This document shows positions 32,201 through 44,763 of a DNA stretch of 64,000 bases, piece by piece. The notes beneath the pieces are model-generated. The model was not told the DNA's origin, made no database searches, and saw only the letters and a list, made by a program, of their open reading frames with translations. The stretch lies in assembly GCA_021399435.1 (NCBI GenBank), contig JAJTUP010000002.1:2914001-2978000 (forward strand). The letters are read 5' to 3'. Each line of letters opens with the position of its first letter. Position 1 is the stretch's first letter. The DNA is from Diaporthe sp. PMI_573 (lineage: Eukaryota > Ascomycota > Sordariomycetes > Diaporthales > Diaporthaceae). The position numbers were made by a program, and so were the translations under genes.

Positions 32201-35200
32201 GCTGGTTGGCCTCTGAGCTGGCCATCTACACTGTACACTCCATCGAGGCGGTCTGGAGTTTGACTGGCAGAAAGGTCAGTGGCTCCCAGGAAAACGAGGG
32301 ACCTTTTGAAGGTGCTCAACGTTGCACGAACGGCAAGCCACACATCGTAGTGTTGTCAGTGACGCAGCTACCCTTGTCGTGCGACCCTTGTCGTGCGACT
32401 GGGGCGGAAAACCCCCTTTCAAATCTCTCAGCAGCCTGCTACTGCCGCTGTGTTTCTAGCACACAGCAGGATGCTAAGCTTTCGATAGGCATAGCGCCAG
32501 ATGAAGCTCCAGATAACTAGTCAGGAGCCTACCGGAGCGGTGGATTCCGCCAGCACCACAACGGCCAGCATGCGGTGCTGCCAGCCAAGATAATCTACGC
32601 GCAGGAGATTACTTAATCTGTCCACAAGGACCAGTCTTCTCCCGACCAAGTGATGTTTTGCAGCTCGTTTGCTTCTGAGAAGCGCCCAGTCCCAGTTCGG
32701 CGGCCGTCGCTCAGCTCCCAGGCGCCTCACTCGCACCTTAGTTGGCGCCGACCACGCAGGCTGCGTCCGGTGCCTTCGAATACTGATATCCTGTTTTGTG
32801 TAGGGCTGAATTGAGGTCCCAATTTCGACTGGCATAAACTCCTGTGCCATCCTATCGTAAGCCCTGGTACGTGTAGGCGAGCCCCGTCAAGGTGGTTCTC
32901 CATCATCTCGCATTGGTCGCTCATGGATATCTGGCAGTCTAGATGGCCGGATGAATGCCCAGATCGCATGGCCTTCGGGACTCCCCCCCCCTTCTCACAA
33001 CTACCTTGCAGCCGCAATAGCTCACTCTCGATCTGCAGCCTACGAGGTCACGAGTTGGGCGTCCTTATGTTCCGAGAACTGCGGAACTTGTCGATATTGT
33101 CTTGCATGAGCAGACCAGGCTAGAATGTTTCCGAGAATGGAAGCAATTGGGCCCGCGACCTGGCGACTTTCATTTCCAGGCCCGCTCCCAGAAGTGCTTT
33201 TTTTGTCTCTTAACGTCGCAAGCCGAGCGTAGTGCTCTGTCGCAAAACGAGACTCCGCGTCTGCCTCTCTTCTCTAGCCTCGCTACCACTGCGGTGCGGG
33301 TCGGCAGAACAGGCCTACAACCCTGGTCATCTGAGCACTTGCATTGACATACCACGGGAATCGGCGGGACGGATCGCTCACTTTGAATCGACTGTGCTCC
33401 AGATCCCAAATGCTGGCTATATCCAGCTTGCTGCAGTGCCTTGGATGTGATTAGGCTTTCTTGCATATGCAGCTGCCACGGCGATTTGCTGAAGATGCCC
33501 GTGGCCAGAGCCTCCTGTGGCTGGACCTAGGGTCCCACCTGGCTGTGGTTCAGCCAGGGCTGGCGTTTCGTCAACACAGACATTTGCCGTTGTCTTTCCG
33601 TCGTTGGGCGGAGATCTACCATCCTGTGAGCCACTCCCCTCTCCCTACGGTTGTACCTGGACGGCCACGCTACGATGCTAATCCAGAATTTGGAACCCCA
33701 GCATCGTCAACTTGGTGTAACGTGGCCGGTGGCCGGACGACGGCCCCGTGTAAGGATACATTGGATGGAAGGTATCTGCTGCTGCAAGGCAGAATGCTGC
33801 GCAAGTATCCCGGACTGTGTCCCTGAGATACAAGATACACTTACGTAGTGGACCTGAAAAACAAGACAGTAGGCAGGACGGAGGGTGTGGGTATTACTCT
33901 GTCGTCTCTCTACGGAACGAAATCGAGTTCCGTATTCAAAATTCCCTCAAGCAACACTCAGTTCCCAGAGTGTGGCGGTCACAGTCTGGGGGAGGGGTGG
34001 GCCACCAGGGGGCGTGTGTCACCAAGGAGCATGCAGATCCAACTTTGAACCCCCACCCTCCTCTTACAAAATTTGGCTCGCCTTCCTCGAATACCCCAAA
34101 CGACGAAGTGGCCATGACCATAAAATTGGGCTGGCTTCAGCCAAGTCTTGTTGAGGCACAGGTGGGGAATCTCGGTGGCTATCGATGGCGCACCTGAGGT
34201 TTCTCAACGAGAAATGAGGTCCCCTTAATGAGGAAGCATGTAAGTTGATTCGGGGACCCCAGGGCAAACATCCTTGGTGTCTTCGTGTATTGTTGCTGGC
34301 GCGTCCCACCCCGTCACGCATACACAAGTTTGCCCTTGCTGCACGAGAAGGGCTTGGGCAGCCGCAGCTTGCTGCTGCTGAATATGATCAGTCATTATTT
34401 GTGCCGCCCCGATCACACCCCAGCATCAAACGGCGACTGACCACCTCGGAGTCCACCGTCGAATTTGCATCAACCAACGACGGCATCTGTACCAACAGTC
34501 ATGCACCCCATACCACCGAGCCTAGACGCTGTGGGTTATGCTCTTCCCAATCCGGCAGCTTGAGGGCATGTTGTCTTGCCCCAATGGGAAACAGAGGTGT
34601 ATACGCCTGGCCTGTCTGACTTCAACTTGAACTCCACTTCGGTCTTCATCTACCATGCCACCGAGGAATTCCGATGTACAGCAAGGAAAGAAACCTCCCA
34701 GAGGCCTGTCAAGGCTAGACAACCCAGCCTGACGCTCCACGAACGATAATTAATCTCTGGTCTGCATTATGGACGATGATATTTATTGAAATATGTCATG
34801 ATTAGGTACTCCACACACTCCATCTGTCTAGCGCCATGCGGTTGGTTACCGCTGCCTGTGGGATTAGATCTCTGTGTTAGAGAGAGAGAGAAGGAACCTG
34901 CCGCCCTGTCAGCCTGTCTGCTCTCTTGGAGACCGGGTAGGCAATACAGTGCCCGACGGCCCTCACTGCATGTCTCTCTTGGCATGCTTCAATTCGTTTA
35001 CCTGAAGAGAGGCTTGGTCTGAGTTCCAGGGCCATCTTCTTACCGGCCTAGGCAAAGTCACCTACCGATGACGCTTTGTACCACCTCATTCGCCGCCCCA
35101 CAGAGCACGGCCGGGAGATTTCCACGGCCCAGTGGGGTGTACCTCAGATGATAGACCTCAACATCTTTCAGCTGGGGCTCGAAGCTGATCTCCCAGAGCC

Positions 35201-37589
35201 TCCGTATGTCACTGTGTTCTACTCATCACCCATGGAGACTGGCTGACCCGGGTCGAGAAAAGGCCATGTGCCATATGCAAAATGATAACATCATTTTTGC
35301 ATTTTGCTCTTCTGTCTGGCACTACGCACTCCCAGGTCTGGTCCGGTTTAGTCTGGGTCGAGGCGTTTGCCCGAGGCTTCCCTCTTCCATTCCACTGCGT
35401 ACTGCAGCTTATTTATGCCCCCGTCGGCCAGCATGTAGGTGTGCGGGCGCATGATAGACGAAAGAACTGAATTGGATAGGCGAGACGCGATGCAGAGTAG
35501 CCACGCGAGCATGGCGGATCTGGACGTCCGGGCTCCGCGGTCCGAACTTGACCTCCAGATTGGCCCTGTCCGGAAGCTCCTCAGATTGTCACAATCTTTT
35601 CTTGACTGCACAGTTCCACACTAGAGACTTATTGTTTTTTCTTTTCCCTCGGGGAATTCCAAGCAAAAGAAGAAAGAAAGAGAAAGAGAAAGGCTCGGCC
35701 GTTTGCTGTAACCGGGACGGAGCGATGCAGATGGCCAGACCATGGACATACAGTACAACACACACCCAGAGGACGTAAACGACCTTGACGCTGTCCCCAG
35801 ACCACCCGGTTTCAGCGGCTTCCCACACTCCCCCCTCGACGTCAGTACCGAGGAATTCTGGGCCAGTAAATGGCCGCTTTCTTGAGTATGTTGGCAGATG
35901 ACATGGGGAGAAGGGTGGCTTGTTGGCTCGATGACTCCTACAAATTTGACAGCACTCACAAGCTGCAACATGCGTGGGTTCGGGTCCTCTTGCTTGTGGT
36001 CTCGTGCGTGGATCACAACCGCTTCGCCGTTTCTCTTGTGAAAGCTGTCTGCGTACACATCGACGTGTACCCTGATACCACCCGTTTGCTCCGCAGATGT
36101 TGCCGTACCGATTGGACTGGCCCGACCTGGGGGCGGCAGATTTCTGCTTTATGGCCAGTTGACCCTGGTAGACACCAGATGCAAGAACTGCAGCTACCCG
36201 TGGGGGACATACTGGTACTGACGACCGGGGCAAGAGCAGTTGCTGAAGGAATCTTTGACTGCCCATAGTGACAGGACGCCGTGTAACCTCCAATTAGCCC
36301 AACGATTGAAGGTCCACCGTCCAATGTGAGGTGTCGTCTGCGTCTGGGGGGGCACTTGCAACGCCGAGGCTCAAATAAGTACAACTGCCACAGGTGTCTT
36401 TCTATCCCTCCCGGTATTCGTCTCTCTGGCGCCGTCCGTTGGTATCTAATTACAATTAGCAGATTGGCATGATCTGGCGAGGGACTCACACAAGTGAGGA
36501 CCCTGTTTTCTTTTCTGATGAGGAGTCTGGACTGCCTACAGTAGCACAGGGGTTTTCGTATTCCGCTCCCTTTATTCTTCCTCCGTCGACTTGCTCTCTC
36601 ACCACTCTCACTTTACCCGTCGCCGCTGTCTTCCTACATCATCCTGTCATCGAACACTGGACCTTTTGACCCTTTTTGTGAACACAGAAAAAAACCAGCA
36701 TACTTTGCATGTTCCTGTGGTACAGCTCCAGGCCGGCATTCCACCCAAACAGCCATTTCTGAAATCACGGCCGCGACATCAAGCGCCTCTCGTTATTGAG
36801 TGCCCAACAAACATTTCAGGCAAAAGCCCTGCCAGACGAGAAGGCATACCATACTAATCCAGCCTTGTCAAGCCTGTTGCCAGCTGGAATCAGGGCAACA
36901 ACGTGGCAGCTCTCCTGTGTCGCCCCTCAGCGGAATCATAGCGTTCCTGTTTTACACGCCAGACACTGTGGTGGACCTATGTGCGTACTTTTGCGCCGTG
37001 TCTTATCAGCCAGGCCTTGCTTTACCTGGGAACTGTCTGCTAGGAAGAGCCGCTGGAGACACAGGGCTGTACCATCGAGCCAGCCCGCCAGCCCGATCAT
37101 ACAAGCAGCGACAAACACGCAGCAGCTGGGCCGACTCGCCCGTCAGCTGGTCTTCTCGCACCGGAGTGGCCCAAGATCGGCTTTGGTTGGGCCTTGCACA
37201 GTTCCCACGGCTATCTGATCTGTCTCGTCTCGCCTCGATAACCTTGTCCGCAGCTGTCTGGTCGCCTGCCTCCCACTCTCGCCTACCCGCGTGTGTCTGG
37301 ACGATTTCGAAGGCCTTTTTGCATCTTACATGCCCCTGTGCGCCGCCCTCGCTTGGATTGCCCCTTTCCGCCCTCTACCCCTGAATATTGAAGGCCACTC
37401 ACTTCAAGCCAGCCAAGCCAAGCCAGCCGTCTCTCGATAAACGATTTGTCTTGACGTACCTGCCTCGGTATTGCAACAAATAGCCAGCCAGTATTGCCAA
37501 AGGCTCGCAAACCCTGGAGACCTCGCTGCCATTCCTCTTCCTCATCAACTCGAGAACCCACGCAGAGACACGCGGACTTGTATATTACA
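29243..37589. other. 8.3-kb interval without recognisable genes
   Basis: I find no conserved protein on either strand. One reading frame (31339-32520, plus) is interrupted by only a single TGA over almost 1.2 kb, but its translation resembles nothing known. A 14-bp direct duplication lies near 32370-32399. From about 36550 the plus strand turns pyrimidine-rich, suggesting that a long leader of the transcription factor gene begins there. Extended upstream regions like this are common ahead of fungal regulators. Confidence 0.5.
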
Positions 37590-39565
37590 ATGGTGTCCCG
37601 GGCCTACTATCCCCCTCCGCCTCCGCACCCTCACGAAGGCTCGAGATATCTTCCCAGCCGCTCATGTGCGCCATACTACTCATACCCGGAACGCCGATAC
37701 CAGCTCCCCTCCCACGACGCCCGTTCTATGACCATGACGGACCCTCAAACTGACGAAACAACACCACCGCGGAAGCGTATCGCCGTTGCTGTAAGCTCTG
37801 AGTCTCCCCTCCCCTTCTTACTATCCTCTGCCCCAGCTTGGCCAGCTCATGTTTGGTACGGGGCTGAGTGTGCCGAGGGTTGCTTGTCCCCGGACTAGAT
37901 GTCCCCTAGAGGCCGAAGATTGGTCCAACCCGATCCTCCAGGAGCTGCTGCTCAGCCGCTAATGGGCACTTGCATCGTGCATCGGGGAACAGAGTATCAC
38001 AGAAAATAGTAAGCTGACAAGACTCTTTGGCAGTGTGGGCGATGCCGCAAGCGCAAGATCCGGTGCAGTGGAGACCCCGGCGGTGGACTACCTTGCGTCA
38101 ACTGCAAGAATGCTGGTGTCGACGCCTGCCTCTTTCTTCGGGTACGTTAACCCTACTTTCATGTCGAGATTCCTGTGGAGGAGGGTGTGCAAGAATAATA
38201 CGCACACAAGTGTTCCTGAAAAATGCGCTTCTCCCCAGTACCTTGGCTTGGTGGGCTCCGTCTGACCAATCTTCTCGAGCGCAGGTCCAGTCTCAGGAGG
38301 CGCCGTTGCGAGAGGATAGTCGCTATGACTATAACATCGACGTTTCCCGCACGCTGGCGCAGCGCAGCGGAGGGCCTATTACGCATATCAGTTCTTCCAT
38401 GGCCCAGTATCCCCAAGATATGCACCTCTTGAGCTCAGGGGCCATTCCCTCGTCCTACAGAAGCACTGGCTACACCGGCATGGGCACTAAAGGCTACTAC
38501 CCCCTCGGCGCAGACTGGGGAGACGCATATGGCGCAGACTCAGCCGTTGGCGACTACGGTCTGAGCGTGCCGCAGTACCAAGTGATCAGCAGTGACGCGT
38601 CGAATATTGTTCCGAGCTATGGACATTGGAATACCCGCCAAAAGAGCATTGGGCAAGGCGGCAGCGTGTACATGGATTCCGAGCCCGCCTACCAGTACGG
38701 TAGCGGCACCAGCGCCGGGCTTGTCCATAGGCCAGCTTCGTCCCTGCCTCCTGACACGTCGGCGTACTCCTTTTCAAGCATCGCCGCATCGCTTCCTTCC
38801 GCGGGAAATGAGCGCCATTTACCGAACCCAGCAGCCGTCTCACGAGCAATGGGCAGCTCATCTGCTACGTATCGCATTGACGGTCTCCCCGCAGGGTACG
38901 GCAGCACGAAATCTAGCCACACTTCAGTTTCTGGCAGCCAGGCTTCATCAACATCACCGATCGCTGATGTGACGGCGGCGGCAGCGGCTGTGGGATACGC
39001 CAGCTCGTATGACTACGCCTCAGTCGGGAGGCCCTCGCAACAGCATGGTAGCAGCCCCTCGGATGCGTACGGATCTGTGTCGACAGGGAGCAGCGAGACT
39101 ATCTTTGGAGAGCAAGACCGCAGTGCCGCGTCCCAGGGGTCAGCCGTCGACCTTACTGGATACACATACGGGGCCGCTAGCCCGGCAGATGCGTCGAGCC
39201 TGCGGCGGGCCTCGTCCGGATCCGGCTTGACGAATCGATCGACTGCAGAAAGCAGCATCAACACCGGGTACGCAGCCAGTGACGGGGCATCGACCCTCGG
39301 CTCTGGGAACTTCCATAGTTCGTCTTCATCCCATGTGCATCATCATCGCCAACACCACGGGCAATCCCACCACGCTGCCCCACGCCACGCCAGTCACCAC
39401 CACACCCATCCGCATCAGCTTCCCGGGGCCCATGCCGTGACGGGTAGCACCGCCTACGGGGGAGTTTCCGGAGGCGCCAGCAGCTCCAGCAATGGAGTCA
39501 GTGGTAGCGTCGGTGGCACGGCGGCTACAGACAGCCACCGGTCTACCATCATTTCTCGACGATAA
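37590..39565 (+). CDS. Zn(II)2Cys6 transcription factor with His-rich tail
   Basis: Predicted 529 aa from exons 37590-37790, 38034-38141 and 38285-39565 (introns 243 and 143 nt, all phase 0). The second exon alone encodes the binuclear cluster: CGRCRKRKIRC, then CVNCKNAGVDAC, i.e. six cysteines in the Gal4-type spacing, preceded by the basic PPRKRIAVA. N-terminal residues are Pro/Tyr-rich (YYPPPPPHPHEGSRYLPSR). The long third exon is Ser/Tyr/Gly/Ala-rich and low in complexity, with a His-rich run near the end. I see no fungal-specific middle homology domain. The arrangement matches a conserved Sordariomycete family of DNA-binding factors, but I cannot attach a name. It acts in the nucleus; targets are unknown. 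The long upstream region suggests complex control. Confidence 0.9.
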
Positions 39566-42500
39566 TTACATTGGGGGCCGCCCGGCCTTGCAGTCTTTGT
39601 TCCTTCGACAACCCCACATCCGTGCTGCCCACCGCTCCACCTCGTGTGCGTTGCCGCTATTACCATCCACGCTGCGTATTTACAACCCGTCATGCAGTCC
39701 ATCGCGATGCAGCGCAGACAGGCCTGGGCAACAAGAGGCATGGGACAACCGGACAGAGAAGCTGCCAACGGGCGAATGCCCCTGGCCAGCAGCAAACAAC
39801 CGGGCCTTGGAGATACCTTGCACGACCGCCAGCAAGAGTTTCCCTATACCATCCTTATCTATCACATCTTTGAGGGCCTTTCGAGGAACATGTGTGTTAT
39901 GTCTGTTCTGTTTTAATTTGCTGGCGACAAGGGGGGGGGGGAAGAATGGTACGGCGATCACCGCTTGAACAGCAAAGAAACATGTGAGAGGAGAGGCTGT
40001 CCGGAACAGCACGTACTGCAAAATTGATTGGCAAAGATCCGAGAAAGATCCCACGCGGGCTCTAATTCATTAAGGTACTGGGGTAGGGGGGTGGGGGTTG
40101 ATCACCTGTCAGGACAGAATCTTGTCGTCGCGTTTGGTTGTCTGATGGCTGTCAAGTCAGGGGCGAAATGGCCCAGCCCATTCTGTGCAGCGCACTTCGC
40201 AGACGACCTGCATGGGCTACCCATTGCTTTTCCCAATGGTAGACCGGTCAGTCCCAGAACCTGGGGACCCCAATCACCGTGTTTCGCACCTGATCTTTCG
40301 CGGTCCCTGTTGAAGTTCGGCGCAGTGTGCCCAGCTTGGCTCGCCTTTTCGGCAACCGGTTCCGTCCAAATCGAACACGAGAGTTGGACTCGACCTGACC
40401 TCGAGACGGCAGCGTGCCTCGAGGGTTCAACTGGCACCTGCTGCACATGTCAACGACTGGCCATCACTGCTTCCGACCTGGACTTCGAGAGCCGCGCCAC
40501 AATAAACCGGAAACTTGGAGCGTGGTGCGACCCTGCCTGCCCACCCTTCTCCACCACGGGCCGGTTTTCTATTTTTGGGGGGGCGACGACGATCGAATTG
40601 TGCCTGACGTTCGCTCCCGGGATGTATGCGGCTTCTCTGCCCAAGTGCCGACCGGTGAAGCCTTTCACATCGGCACCATGCGCCCAGCCAGGGCCCGCGA
40701 GCAACGTTAAAGCTGCCTGGCGGAGATCGACGCCGGGTGATCGAAGGGTCCCGAGGATAAAGTGCTTACAGGCACTGACACTGACACCTGCAATGGTACA
40801 TACCGTTCGGAGCCAAGGGCCCACAAACCCAGACCAATCTATCCGACCCCGTGCACGTATACATTCGGGAGGCTCAGGTCGCTTCACGCCGACTGCCGTC
40901 CGGTTGGCACCACCAGACAGACCGAACTGGGGGCCGGCCTTCTGGACCTTGGAGGCCCTCCAATGGCAGCCCACATGGTCCCCTCGCACGCATGCTGTGT
41001 GCCCAAGTCTTGGGGATTCGACACGGGGGGAACTGGACTGGGGCCACAAGGCTGCACACGATGCCCGAAGGACGCTGCATCATCCCGAAGCGATGACTTG
41101 CGTGCGCCCCCCCCTCCTTTCCTTCAATCATTCATTATCAAACCCATGTTGGCCCCCACCCCCCTCTACAGTTCGTTCTCGTGCCAGTTTGGACCAGCCG
41201 TATCGGGCCTGGACATGCGTACTTCTGTCCTGTTCCCCCGTGAGGCGGCGGCACTCGGCGGACCTGGTGACCGTTCACCTTGGTCTCTGCTTCTGGTACA
41301 TGCTTTCTCGGAGTCTTGTTTTCTTGTCTTCATTACAGGCTTTTCCCTCCCTTCAACACCCTATTCCGGAGTCAATCATTTCCGTCCACACATTGTGCCC
41401 CCCCCCTTCTCAACCTTTGCCTCTGAACGAGCAACATCAATTACCAGGGCATCCTCATGTTGCATTTACGTCATAGAGCCAACCAGCCACCAGCTCCCTT
41501 GCTCCCGCCTATTGGGAGGTGTGTTACCAGATATTATGTTCTGCATCATTGATTTATTCACTTCCCTGTTGTCCCCAGCCAGTTGTGGTTCGCTTATGTA
41601 GAGAACCTTGGTTGGTGGTCTAATTCGTTTTAATACCGTTTAATGTTTCGGCCTCAGCCGATACCGAGTGGCATAAAAGCCCCGGGCGTGTTGAAAAGTG
41701 GTTCGGAGGTGCAGGTTACGGGATCCGGAAAATGGAGTGATGATTGTCTTGCTTGTACCTGGTTCCTCTCTTATGGTGTCATGGCAATTGGGAAAAGAGG
41801 TGGCAAAACCCGGGGAAAGAATCAGGCAGTACAGGGCGTTTCCGAGCGACGGCTATGATGTTACAGTACACTTGAAATTGCACAGTATTGTGCGGGCTGG
41901 GAAGAAGACGGAGGGAGGGAAAGTGGGCAGGCCAGAGCAGGGCGAGGCGATGGACAAAGACTGTTCTTTTCTAAACCATTCATTTGTTGGTTTCAAATTC
42001 GGCCCCTTTATTCAAATTTGTCCCAGGGAACGGGGCCTGGGACTTTTGTCTTTTTTCTTGTCATGTTATCTTTTCGCCTGTTATCGACGACCTCTGAGCC
42101 CTACGGTGAATTGCGTTTGCTGAGACCGCCTCAAAGTCCACTCACGGCGCTCGTCACCCATCCAGCAAGCACACCACTCTCGCTCGTGAGCTTTGGAGGT
42201 CGCCCAACACAGATTTATACTGGCGTGAAGAGCTGAGAGGTTGTATCGTCGAGGTCTAACAGCCACATCCCATCCCCGACGAGGGCAACCTGCCCAGGTG
42301 TTCGGCTTGCTCTTGAGGAACTTCGCCTAAAATTAGAACGCATCCATGGGTCAGTCCCAACCAACATTGTCGAGTTTAGCTAGTCAGATCAGACATAGTT
42401 AGGTAGAACTTTTATTCAATTTATTTAGGTAGACTCTCTTGGACTGCTGAGAGTAGACATACAATTTGCCTCAGAAAGACCGATATCAGGCGATATACAT

Positions 42501-43339
42501 CTGTCAACACGGAGCTTATTCCACACATACATCCGGGAAACGTTCTGCCCGTTGTAGACGGCTGTGTTGTTTTCCCGAATCTTGGAAAGACCTGGAGGTG
42601 ATAGCATCTGACAAGGGGCCGTGACTTGCTGCACGACCTGCATGAAGGCCCAAGCAGTTTGCACCATCCATGTTTTGACCGATCATCAAGTATGTCAACT
42701 GCTATGCCACCAAGGGCACCAGAGACGCTGACTGGCCCTATTTGATGGGTTGAATCCCACCACCGAAGGCATCTTGGAAGAGCAGCCAATTGTGGGCATT
42801 CTGAGAGTGGTACCTTCAGGTAGCTTACAGAAAACACAGCAAGACGATGCTTAGAATAGGCTAAGTGCCTGCTCACCCCATTCTTATATATTTGCATATC
42901 GTCTGGAGCTGGTCGTTTGACTGTAATATCTGGATCCATACACGAATCGCTCACCCGGTCTACTGTTTCTGCTGGGAGTGCTAATGCAACAGTCAAAATT
43001 CGACATCAACTGGTGAGGGTCAGCCAGTTATGATGGTGTGCCTCTCAATCATGCCAACTGTAGTCTGGGGTTGGCCGAGATGACACAGTGAAAGCAGAGC
43101 AGAGTAAGAGACACATTGCCACGATACTCCTCCGCCGCCACTGGCGCTAGCCCAGAGGTTCCGTCTGCCATTGAACTTGATAAATGGGCAAGGTCGTCGT
43201 TCACATTACTGTGGAAGGCCACAGCCAAAATCGAGGCAGTCTTCAGCCAAACGTGTTGAGTGCAATGAGCCTAGGCAAGTTAGTAGCCTGCTGCGCCAAT
43301 AGTTCTTTACAGCGCAGCGAGCTCCGGACAATCATGATC
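39566..43339. other. Convergent intergenic region with unexplained long frames
   Basis: Lies between the 3' ends of the transcription factor and PMI. Contains a G-run near 39929-39940 and a stop-free plus-strand frame at 40028-41476 that overlaps a second plus frame (40762-41601) and a minus frame (40450-41049). None of the translations looks like a natural protein, and openness in several frames together suggests composition rather than coding. A pyrimidine-rich stretch at about 41280-41500 is leader-like, so a noncoding transcript is possible. Nothing else is recognised. Confidence 0.45.
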
Positions 43340-44763
43340 CTAGGGCCCGCCGTTGCTGTGGTCCTCGACCTCGCAAAATGCCTTGAAAGTCACAAACTCC
43401 TCTTCCCCCTCACTGGTCGACTCCAGGATCACCTCAGCCGTCGAGCCCACAAAGAATACATAGCCCTGTTTTATGTCCTCCACGGTTGGCCCTACCGAAA
43501 TCTTGCCCCTGCCACCGGTGCAGATGATGATGCTGGGCCCGTCCAGCGGGTCGAACGTCGCCTTGGCACCCGCGCGTTTCAGGGTAGACCGCACCACGCT
43601 GAATTCCTCGATAGGGGGGTCGTAGAGCATGACCTCGCTGCTAGAGCTGTATGCAGTGCGGTTGAGGGTGGCGTATGCGTACTCTTTCGGCGCCATCTTT
43701 TGCTCCTCTATCGGGGCGTAGTTGTACGTCAATATCGACACGAGCGTGTCGACGTCCTTGAACTTCGGGGTGAAGCCAGCGCGGATAACATTGTCGCTCG
43801 CTGCCATGCACTCGACAATGTCGCCCGAGATGTAAGCGTGTATATCATCAGCCCGCAGAAACAAGGCCTCGCCAGGCGCCATCGTCACCAGGTTGCAAAG
43901 GAACTGCACGAACAGGCCGTAATCGGCACCAAACTGGCCGTGTAGTCGCTTGATCAGCTCGGAGAGATCCTTCCCTGAGTTCGGTCCAGCGCCGCCGCCT
44001 GCGAAGTCCTCCGCGTCTGCCGTGGCCTCGTCCAGGAGGGCGCTGGTGGCTGCCTCGAGGGCAGACTGTGGTTTGGACATCAGGGCCCCGAACAGCTTCT
44101 GCAGGGCAGCCTTGTTGTCTCGCTTGGCGTCCTCGGACTCGTCGCCCTCGTGCGACTTGATTGTGCTGTTGAACACCTCTGCTGTCTCTGTGCCAACGAA
44201 GTCACGCAGAGACTTAACAGTGTTGAGGAAGTGCACTATCTCCGACGGAGGCCTGAAGCCGCATAGGCCCTCGAAGTGGGTGAGGGCAATGGCCATCTCA
44301 GGCTTGTGGTTGTCATCGGGATAGTTCTTTGGGTCCCTGGCATGCAGCTGCTCGGCGAGCTTCTTGTTCGGGTGGGCCTGGATCGAGAGGGCCTTGGCGA
44401 CGGAGAGGATCTTGAAGAGGAAGGGCAACTTGTTGCCGTATCGAGCGGTGACGGATTGCGAGAGGAGAGCCTGGTTGTCTTGGACCAGGTCGAGGAGGGT
44501 GCGGCCGGTGCGCAAGTCCTTGGAGGGGTTGGACGGGTGGGTGCCCATCCATAGCTGGTGGAAGGGGGTTCCCTCTGTCAGTCCCTGGGATCCTGTCTAG
44601 ACATGCTGGTGGACGTTACCTCGGCGTAGGGCTGGTCATCTTTGATGGTGAAGTCGGGGGCGGGCGTGGCAGCAGCAAACTTGGCTGCGGACGAGTGGTT
44701 GCCCTTCTTGCCCCAGTCGTAGGAATTGACCCCGCACTGGAGTCTGAGTAGGGGGACCTGCAT
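43340..44763 (-). CDS. Mannose-6-phosphate isomerase, type I
   Basis: Predicted 452 aa from exons 44763-44620 and 44554-43340 (65-nt intron, phase 0). Seen: [21 protein letters not shown] at the N-terminus, [15 protein letters not shown] across the intron, zinc ligands in [15 protein letters not shown] (Gln, His) and DDNHKPEMA (Glu), and the substrate-site region [17 protein letters not shown] with [10 protein letters not shown] carrying the essential Arg. Length matches fungal PMIs. It interconverts fructose-6-phosphate and mannose-6-phosphate in the cytosol, feeding GDP-mannose for protein glycosylation, GPI anchors and wall mannan. Phe replaces the usual Leu in NVxRAGLTPK, a conservative change. 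Divergent from sgf29. Equivalent to yeast PMI40 / bacterial manA. Confidence 0.96.

Noticed and set aside
42421..42996. 191-codon minus-strand frame
   Set aside because: It starts with a non-ATG codon, has no recognisable domain, and its length is within chance for this amount of sequence.
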